Shown one piece after another: positions 58,705 to 64,000 of a DNA stretch of 64,000 bases. Position 1 is the first letter of the stretch, and each line of letters starts with the position of its first letter. This stretch comes from Rhodocyclaceae bacterium (GTDB lineage Bacteria; Pseudomonadota; Gammaproteobacteria; Burkholderiales; Ga0077523), in NCBI GenBank assembly GCA_020248405.1, contig JADCHQ010000024.1, forward strand, positions 62,001-126,000. The letters run 5' to 3'. A program made the translations under genes and the position numbers. Below the pieces are notes generated by a model. It made no database searches. It was not told the DNA's origin and saw only the letters and a list, made by a program, of their open reading frames with translations.

Positions 58705-59088
58705 TCAGTGCAGCGTGCGCGGCATGGACAGCATGAATTCCGGGATCGACGCCTCGAAGGCGGTGCCGTCCTCGGCCACCATGTGGTAACTGCCGCGCAT
58801 GGTGCCCACCGGCGTGGCGATGGCCGCGCCGCTGGAGTACTGGAAGCTCTGGCCTGGCGCCAGCAGCGGTTGCTCGCCCACCACGCCCAGGCCGCGCACT
58901 TCCTGCACCTGGTTGTCCGAGTCGGTGATGATCCAGTGGCGGCTGATGAGCCGCGCCGCCACCGTGCCGCTGTTGAGGATGCTGATGGTGTAGGCGAACA
59001 CGTAGCGGCCCTCCTGCTCGTCGGACTGCTCGGGCACGAAGGAGGCGCGTGCGGTGACGGTGATCTGATGGCGCTTCGGCGGTTCCAT
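58705..59088 (-). CDS. apaG: ApaG protein (Co2+/Mg2+ efflux-associated)
   Basis: A 127-residue ApaG/DUF525 protein with a fibronectin-like fold. [49 protein letters not shown] and a C-terminal [20 protein letters not shown] are the usual blocks. Biochemical role is unclear; linked genetically to Co2+/Mg2+ tolerance. Divergent from rpe. Confidence 0.92.
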   Translation of the reverse strand: MEPPKRHQITVTARASFVPEQSDEQEGRYVFAYTISILNSGTVAARLISRHWIITDSDNQVQEVRGLGVVGEQPLLAPGQSFQYSSGAAIATPVGTMRGSYHMVAEDGTAFEASIPEFMLSMPRTLH

Positions 59089-59137
59089 GGCGCTATTGCA
59101 ACCGAAATCGCGCGCCCCCTCAAGGGCGCCTCGCCGG

Positions 59138-59150
59138 ACGGGTAGAATCG
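59138..59150 (+). promoter_or_regulatory. candidate -10 region of rpe
   Basis: ACGGGTAGAATCG with the -10-like TAGAAT (59143-59148) lies 32 bases before the rpe GTG, in the gap to apaG. An identical 13-mer precedes glyQ. Confidence 0.45.
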
Positions 59151-59182
59151 GCGGCCTTTCAATCGCCTTGCGCGAACCCACC

Positions 59183-59848
59183 GTGCACCGCATCGCCCCC
59201 AGCATCCTGTCTGCCGACTTCGCCCGCCTGGGCGAGGAAGTGCGCCACGTGGTGGCCGCCGGCGCCGACGTGGTGCACTTCGACGTGATGGACAACCACT
59301 ATGTGCCCAACCTCACGGTGGGTCCGCTGGTGTGCCAGGCCATCCGCCCCTATGTGAGCGTGCCCATCGACGTGCACCTCATGGTGAAGCCCGTGGACCG
59401 TCTGGTGCCCGACTTTGCCAAGGCGGGCGCGAACATCATCAGCTTCCACCCCGAGGCCTCCGAGCACGTGCACCGCACGCTGGCGCTGATCCGCGACTGC
59501 GGCTGCCGGGCGGGGCTGGTGTTCAATCCCGCCACCCCGCTTCATCACCTCGACCATGTCATGGAACTGGTGGACCTGGTGCTGATCATGTCGGTGAACC
59601 CGGGCTTCGGCGGCCAGGCCTTCATCCCCGGTGCGCTTGCCAAGCTGCGCGAGGCGCGCCGGCGCATACAGGCTTCGGGACGCGACATCTGGCTCGAGGT
59701 GGATGGCGGGGTGAAGGTGGACAACATCGCCGAGATCGCCCGGGCCGGCGCCGACACCTTCGTGGCCGGTTCGGCCATCTTCGCCACGCCTGACTACGCC
59801 GCCACCATCGCCGCCATGCGCGCGCAACTGGCGCTGGCACAGTCATGA
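59183..59848 (+). CDS. rpe: ribulose-phosphate 3-epimerase
   Basis: A 221-residue TIM-barrel epimerase of the pentose phosphate pathway. [39 protein letters not shown] and [12 protein letters not shown] carry the metal-binding His and Asp residues. GTG 59183 gives the standard N terminus; a TTG at 59168 is less likely. The ATG of gph overlaps its stop by four bases. Confidence 0.95.
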   Translation: MHRIAPSILSADFARLGEEVRHVVAAGADVVHFDVMDNHYVPNLTVGPLVCQAIRPYVSVPIDVHLMVKPVDRLVPDFAKAGANIISFHPEASEHVHRTLALIRDCGCRAGLVFNPATPLHHLDHVMELVDLVLIMSVNPGFGGQAFIPGALAKLREARRRIQASGRDIWLEVDGGVKVDNIAEIARAGADTFVAGSAIFATPDYAATIAAMRAQLALAQS

Positions 59849-60606
59849 AGCCGTCCCCCGGTCCCGGCGCTGCGCTGGACCCGCGCGCCATCCGCGCCGT
59901 GGCCTTCGACCTGGACGGAACGCTGGTGGATTCGCTGCCCGATCTGGCCGACGCCGCCGCGGCCATGCTGGCGCACCTGGGCCGGCCGCCCGTGGATGAA
60001 GCGCGGGTGCGCGGTTTCGTGGGCGACGGCGTGTCGCGGTTGGTGGAGCGGCTGCTGGCGGGTTGCCGCGAGGGTGTGGCCGACCCCGCCGAGGCCGCTC
60101 GGGGCATCCAGTTCTTTACCGAGCATTACGCCGCCCACCTGTCGCGGCGCAGCCGCCCCTATCCCGGCGTTGCGGACGGCCTGCGGCGCCTGGCCGCGGC
60201 TGGTTTCGGGCTGGCCTGCGTCACCAACAAGCCCGAGCGTTTCGCCGCGGCGCTGCTGTCTTCCCTGGACCTGCATCACCATCTTACGGTGCTGGTGGGG
60301 GGCGACACCCTGGCGGCGCGCAAGCCCCGGCCCGAGCCCTTGCTGCACACCGCCGCGCGGCTTGAGGTGCAGCCCGGCGCTTTGCTGATGGTGGGTGATT
60401 CGGAGGTGGACGTGCGTTGCGCCCGCGCCGCGGGCTGCCCGGTGGCCTGCGTGCCCTACGGTTACCGTCCTGCGGGGCCGGCGGATGCTCTGGGCGCGGA
60501 TGCTATAGTCCCCTCGATCGACGCTCTGGCTCTGGCGCTGCTTGAAGGCGGTGCCGCTTTCCCGCCCGCCGCCGCCCTCGCCCCCGCCGCCATCACCGTG
60601 CCATGA
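59845..60606 (+). CDS. gph: phosphoglycolate phosphatase
   Basis: A 253-residue HAD phosphatase: [19 protein letters not shown] (motif I, about 20-38), VTNKPERF (motif II), KPRPEPL and [16 protein letters not shown] (motifs III and IV). It removes phosphoglycolate from oxygenase or DNA-repair activity. Overlaps rpe; a conserved rpe-gph-trpE order in betaproteobacteria. Its 3' end contains a candidate promoter for trpE. Confidence 0.93.
   Translation: MKPSPGPGAALDPRAIRAVAFDLDGTLVDSLPDLADAAAAMLAHLGRPPVDEARVRGFVGDGVSRLVERLLAGCREGVADPAEAARGIQFFTEHYAAHLSRRSRPYPGVADGLRRLAAAGFGLACVTNKPERFAAALLSSLDLHHHLTVLVGGDTLAARKPRPEPLLHTAARLEVQPGALLMVGDSEVDVRCARAAGCPVACVPYGYRPAGPADALGADAIVPSIDALALALLEGGAAFPPAAALAPAAITVP
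60501..60509 (+). promoter_or_regulatory. candidate extended -10 element for trpE
   Basis: TGCTATAGT inside the 3' end of gph reads as an extended -10 (TGn plus TATAGT), AT-rich against its surroundings. There is no good -35. It would give a leader of about 220 bases before trpE; no leader peptide with tandem Trp codons was seen there. Confidence 0.3.
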
Positions 60607-60734
60607 CTCCCGCCCTCCCGCGCCACGGCGCCTTGGCCGTAAGCCGCGTTCGCTGGCGCCGCTAGCCGTTGTGAGCGCGGCCCGCGCGCCGCAGCCCCGT
60701 CCCGCCGTTTCGCAAGCCGCCACCCCAAGCTCCC

Positions 60735-62210
60735 ATGGACCCAGACCGATTCCAGCAGTACGCCCAGGAAGGCTTCAACCGCGTGCCCCTGGTGCTCGAG
60801 ACCCTGGCCGATCTCGACACGCCCCTGTCGGTCTATCTCAAGCTTGCCAACCGCCCTTTCTCCTACCTGCTGGAATCGGTGCAGGGCGGCGAGCGCTTCG
60901 GGCGCTACTCCTTCATCGGCCTGCCTTGCGAAACGCGCTTCGAAGTGCGCGGCCGCGTCTGCAGCGAATGGCGTGGCGCCAACCTGATGTGGCAAGGCGA
61001 GCAGGATGATCCGCTGGAGTGGGTGCGGGGCTTGCAGGCGCGCTACCGCGCAGCCCAGGTGCCGGGACTGCCGCGCTTCGCGGGCGGGTTGGTGGGCTAC
61101 TTCGCCTACGACACGGTGCGCTACATCGAAAAACGTCTCGACGACGCTGCCAAGCCCGATGCCCTGGGCACGCCCGACATCCTGCTCATGCTCTCCGACC
61201 GCCTGGCGGTGGTGGACAATCTTTCGGGCAAGCTCTATCTCGTGGTGTATGCCGATCCGCGCGAACCCGAGGCCCGGGAACGCGGCCTCGCCCAACTGGA
61301 CCTGCTGCGCGCCGCGCTGCACGAGCCGGTGCGGGTGCCCGAGGAAACGCCCTCTGCGCCCGCCCGGCCGCAGTCGGAATTCGCCGAAGACGCCTTCCTC
61401 GAAGCGGTGGACAAGGCCAAGGGCTACATCTTCGAGGGCGACATCATGCAGGTGGTGTTGTCCCAGCGCCTGTCCCACGCCTACGGCGCGTCACCGCTGT
61501 CGTTGTACCGGGCGCTGCGCGCCCTCAATCCTTCGCCTTACATGTTCTACTTCGACCTGGGCGGCTTTCACGTGGTGGGCGCGAGCCCGGAGATCCTGGT
61601 GCGCCTGGAGAGCGGCACCGTGACGCTTCGCCCCATCGCCGGCACCCGCCCGCGCGGCGCCAGCCGCGAGGAAGACCTCGCCCTGGAGCAGGACCTGCTG
61701 GCCGACCCGAAGGAGCGTGCCGAGCACGTGATGCTCATGGATCTGGGCCGCAACGACGTGGGCCGCGTGGCGCGTACCGGCACCGTCAGGGTCACCCAGA
61801 ACATGGCCATCGAGCGCTATTCCCACGTCATGCACATCGTCTCCAACGTGGAGGGCCAGCTCGCCCAAGGGCTGGACGCCATCGCCGTGCTGCGCGCCGC
61901 CTTCCCGGCGGGCACCCTCACGGGCGCGCCCAAGGTGCGCGCCATGGAGATCATCGACGAGCTCGAACCCACCCGTCGCGGCATCTACGGCGGCGCCGTG
62001 GGCTATCTGGGCTTCAACGGCGACATGGACTTGGCCATCGCCATCCGCACCGCCGTCATCAAGGACGGCCGGCTGTTCGTGCAGGCCGGTGCGGGCATCG
62101 TGGCCGACTCCGTGCCCCAGTCGGAGTGGACCGAAACCCAGAACAAGGCGCGGGCCATCCTGCGGGCAGCGGAACTGGCCATGGCGGGGCTGTCCCGCCG
62201 CGGCGACTGA
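60735..62210 (+). CDS. trpE: anthranilate synthase component I
   Basis: A 491-residue chorismate-binding enzyme. The N-terminal [19 protein letters not shown] holds the Trp feedback site; the catalytic half has [59 protein letters not shown] and [18 protein letters not shown]. It works with TrpG, 11 bases downstream. The product feeds tryptophan synthesis. Confidence 0.96.
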   Translation: MDPDRFQQYAQEGFNRVPLVLETLADLDTPLSVYLKLANRPFSYLLESVQGGERFGRYSFIGLPCETRFEVRGRVCSEWRGANLMWQGEQDDPLEWVRGLQARYRAAQVPGLPRFAGGLVGYFAYDTVRYIEKRLDDAAKPDALGTPDILLMLSDRLAVVDNLSGKLYLVVYADPREPEARERGLAQLDLLRAALHEPVRVPEETPSAPARPQSEFAEDAFLEAVDKAKGYIFEGDIMQVVLSQRLSHAYGASPLSLYRALRALNPSPYMFYFDLGGFHVVGASPEILVRLESGTVTLRPIAGTRPRGASREEDLALEQDLLADPKERAEHVMLMDLGRNDVGRVARTGTVRVTQNMAIERYSHVMHIVSNVEGQLAQGLDAIAVLRAAFPAGTLTGAPKVRAMEIIDELEPTRRGIYGGAVGYLGFNGDMDLAIAIRTAVIKDGRLFVQAGAGIVADSVPQSEWTETQNKARAILRAAELAMAGLSRRGD

Positions 62211-62221
62211 GGGGGGCGCGC

Positions 62222-62794
62222 ATGCTCCTGATGATCGACAACTACGACTCCTTCACCTACAACCTGGTGCAATACCTGGGCGAGCTGGGAGAAGAGGTGC
62301 TGGTGCGCCGCAACGATGAAATCGACCTCGATGCCGTGGCGGCGCTGGCGCCAGCGCGCATCGTCATTTCGCCCGGGCCCTGCACGCCCAGGGAGGCGGG
62401 CATTTCCGTGCCCCTCATCCGCCGCTTCGCCGGGCGCATTCCCATTCTGGGGGTGTGCCTGGGGCATCAGGCCATCGGCGAGGCCTTCGGCGGCACCATC
62501 GTCCACGCCCGGCAGCTCATGCACGGCAAGACTTCCCTGGTGCACCACCATGGCAGCGGTGTATTCAAGGGCTTGCCCAACCCCTTCACCGCCATCCGCT
62601 ACCACTCCCTGGCCATCGACGGCGCCACCCTGCCCGAGGTGCTGGACGTGACCGCCTGGACCGACGACAGCGAGATCATGGGGGTGCGCCACCGGTCCTT
62701 GCCGGTGGAGGGCGTGCAGTTCCACCCCGAATCCATCCTCACCGAGCACGGCCACGCACTGCTGAAGAACTTTCTCGAGGAGCCCCGGCCGTGA
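62222..62794 (+). CDS. trpG: anthranilate synthase component II (glutamine amidotransferase)
   Basis: A 190-residue class I amidotransferase. [14 protein letters not shown] at the start, the nucleophile Cys in [15 protein letters not shown], and the His/Glu of [13 protein letters not shown] form the catalytic triad. It may also serve p-aminobenzoate synthesis (PabA role), as is common. GTG of trpD overlaps its stop. Confidence 0.95.
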   Translation: MLLMIDNYDSFTYNLVQYLGELGEEVLVRRNDEIDLDAVAALAPARIVISPGPCTPREAGISVPLIRRFAGRIPILGVCLGHQAIGEAFGGTIVHARQLMHGKTSLVHHHGSGVFKGLPNPFTAIRYHSLAIDGATLPEVLDVTAWTDDSEIMGVRHRSLPVEGVQFHPESILTEHGHALLKNFLEEPRP

Positions 62795-63825
62795 CGCCCC
62801 AGCAGGCATTGCAGCGGGTGATCGAGCACCGCGAGATCTTCCACGAGGAGATGCTCTCGCTCATGCGCCAGATCATGGGCGGCGAGGTCTCGCCCGTGCT
62901 CATCGCCGCCATCCTCACCGGCCTGCGGGTCAAGAAAGAGACCATCGGCGAGATCGCCGCCGCCGCCCAGGTGATGCGCGAGTTCGCCACCCGCGTGCCG
63001 GTGCCCGACCACGTCAATCTGGTGGACACCTGCGGCACGGGCGGCGACTGCTCCCACACCTTCAACATCTCCACGGCGGCCGCTTTCGTGGCGGCGGCGG
63101 CGGGCGCCAAGGTGGCCAAGCACGGCGGGCGCTCCGTCTCCAGCGCCTCGGGCAGCGCAGACGTGCTGGAGGCCCTTGGGGCCCACATCACCCTTTCCCC
63201 CGAGCAGGTGGCCCGCTGCATCGCCGAGGTGGGCGTAGGCTTCATGTTCGCGCCCGCCCATCACGGCGCCATGAAGCATGCCGCCCCGGTGCGCAAGGAA
63301 TTGGGCGTGCGCACCCTGTTCAACATCCTCGGGCCGCTCACCAACCCCGCCGGGGCGCGCAACCAGGTGCTGGGCGTGTTCCACCCCGACCTGGTGGGTA
63401 TCCAGGCGCGGGTGCTGCAGCGCCTAGGCAGCCGCCATGTGATGGTGGTGCATGGCCTGGACGGGCTGGACGAGCTGTCCCTGGCGGGCGAAACCCTGGT
63501 GGCGGAGCTGAAGGACGGCGAGCTGCGGGAGTACACCCTCACTCCCGAGACCTTCGGCCTGCGGCGCGCGCCTCTGGCGGCACTGCGTGCGGAGGACGCT
63601 GGCGCCTCGCGTGCCCTGCTCGTGGCCGCCCTGTCGGGTGAGCCCGGTCCGGCGGCCGATGTGGTGGCCCTGAACGCCGGCGCGGCCATCTACGCCGCCG
63701 GCCTGGCGCCCAGCCACGAGGCGGGCGTGGCGGCGGCCCGCCAGACCATGAGCAGCGGCGCGGCCATGGCCAAGCTCGAGGCCTTCGTGCGCTTCACCCG
63801 CTCGCTGGCCCAGGGGCCCACGTAA
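62791..63825 (+). CDS. trpD: anthranilate phosphoribosyltransferase
   Basis: A 344-residue enzyme: [53 protein letters not shown], in segments (about 78-130), binds [38 protein letters not shown] binds anthranilate. The GTG start overlaps the trpG stop (GTGA); the upstream open frame lies in trpG coding sequence. Confidence 0.96.
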   Translation: MTPQQALQRVIEHREIFHEEMLSLMRQIMGGEVSPVLIAAILTGLRVKKETIGEIAAAAQVMREFATRVPVPDHVNLVDTCGTGGDCSHTFNISTAAAFVAAAAGAKVAKHGGRSVSSASGSADVLEALGAHITLSPEQVARCIAEVGVGFMFAPAHHGAMKHAAPVRKELGVRTLFNILGPLTNPAGARNQVLGVFHPDLVGIQARVLQRLGSRHVMVVHGLDGLDELSLAGETLVAELKDGELREYTLTPETFGLRRAPLAALRAEDAGASRALLVAALSGEPGPAADVVALNAGAAIYAAGLAPSHEAGVAAARQTMSSGAAMAKLEAFVRFTRSLAQGPT

Positions 63826-63827
63826 CC

Positions 63828-64000
63828 ATGGCCGCCGACATCCTGCAACGCATCCTCGCGGTGAAGCGCGAAGAAGTGGCTGCCGCCCGGGCGCTGCGCA
63901 GCCAGGCGGCCCTGGAACAGGCCGCTGCTGCCCTGCCGCCGCCGCGCGGTTTCGCCGCTGCCCTGCGATCCCGCCTCGCCGCTGGCCAGCCGGCGGTGAT
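63828..64000 (+). CDS. trpC: indole-3-glycerol phosphate synthase, 3'-truncated by window end
   Basis: Starts at ATG 63828, two bases after the trpD stop. The 57 visible residues (ADILQRILAVKREEVAAARAL, then PPRGFAAALRSRLAAG) match the N-terminal helix region of TrpC, including the RGF block. The rest lies outside the window. Confidence 0.9.
   Translation, partial: MAADILQRILAVKREEVAAARALRSQAALEQAAAALPPPRGFAAALRSRLAAGQPAV

Noticed and set aside
60607..60734. Possible trp attenuator leader between gph and trpE
   Set aside because: No short ORF with tandem Trp codons and no terminator hairpin with a T-run was found.

Overview
The window is a dense, high-GC bacterial chromosome segment with little intergenic space and many 1-4 base start/stop overlaps. 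Gene content points to a betaproteobacterium: a putative porin-glnK-amtB ammonium operon behind a sigma-54 promoter, ubiK-comM, the miaB-phoH-ybeY-corC-lnt block, glyQ-glyS-gmhB-plsC, lptM-lysA and rpe-gph-trpEGDC. The genus cannot be fixed from this sequence; the methylamine genes would suit a facultative methylotroph of the Rhodocyclales type, but that is inference. No phage, insertion sequence or CRISPR array is visible.

Layout. 1-808: two small genes of unknown function, the first open at the window edge. 824-11021: a complete N-methylglutamate pathway operon (mgdABCD, gmaS, mgsABC) closed by an XRE-cupin regulator. 11053-14029 (minus): porin-glnK-amtB with a sigma-54 promoter and two NtrC-like sites three helical turns apart. 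14105-15860: ubiK and comM. 15902-20913: a polyamine-type ABC transporter (potABC, potD) with a P1/DmpA-family peptidase inside the operon. 20965-24844: metH behind what reads as a SAM-II riboswitch followed by an intrinsic-terminator-like hairpin. 24950-32773: a CbiM-like membrane protein, an M1/M61-like metallopeptidase, small membrane proteins, an amidase, secreted proteins and mgtE. 32910-37961: a remnant of an antitoxin-like gene, msrPQ, a LysR regulator divergent from a MATE exporter, and a PhyH-family dioxygenase. 37986-46437 (minus): GNAT-trpB2, then lysA, lptM, a YgjP-like metalloprotein, plsC, gmhB, glyS, glyQ. 46549-47700: yaeQ and a decayed AbiEii-like nucleotidyltransferase. 47701-54300 (minus): tandem rhodanese, lnt, corC, ybeY, phoH, miaB and a small secreted protein. 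54374-54449: a CAT-anticodon tRNA. 54552-64000: a UbiH-family hydroxylase, dsbC, a TonB-like protein, mltA, apaG, then rpe-gph-trpE-trpG-trpD-trpC (trpC cut by the window end).

How it fits together. The first 21 kb has a nitrogen-acquisition theme: methylamine is oxidised through N-methylglutamate to formaldehyde-level C1 units and glutamate nitrogen, ammonium enters through AmtB under GlnK and predicted NtrC control, and a polyamine-type transporter sits next door. The C1 units link to methionine synthase (metH), predicted to be controlled by SAM. The second half is mostly housekeeping: envelope lipoprotein maturation (lnt), periplasmic repair (msrPQ, dsbC), tRNA and ribosome maintenance (miaB, ybeY, glyQS), and tryptophan and lysine synthesis.

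Most notable observations: the SAM-II riboswitch-like leader on metH in an apparent betaproteobacterium, the full NtrC/sigma-54 architecture ahead of porin-glnK-amtB, the peptidase embedded in the pot operon, two degraded toxin-antitoxin-type remnants, and a possible CTG start for ybeY.
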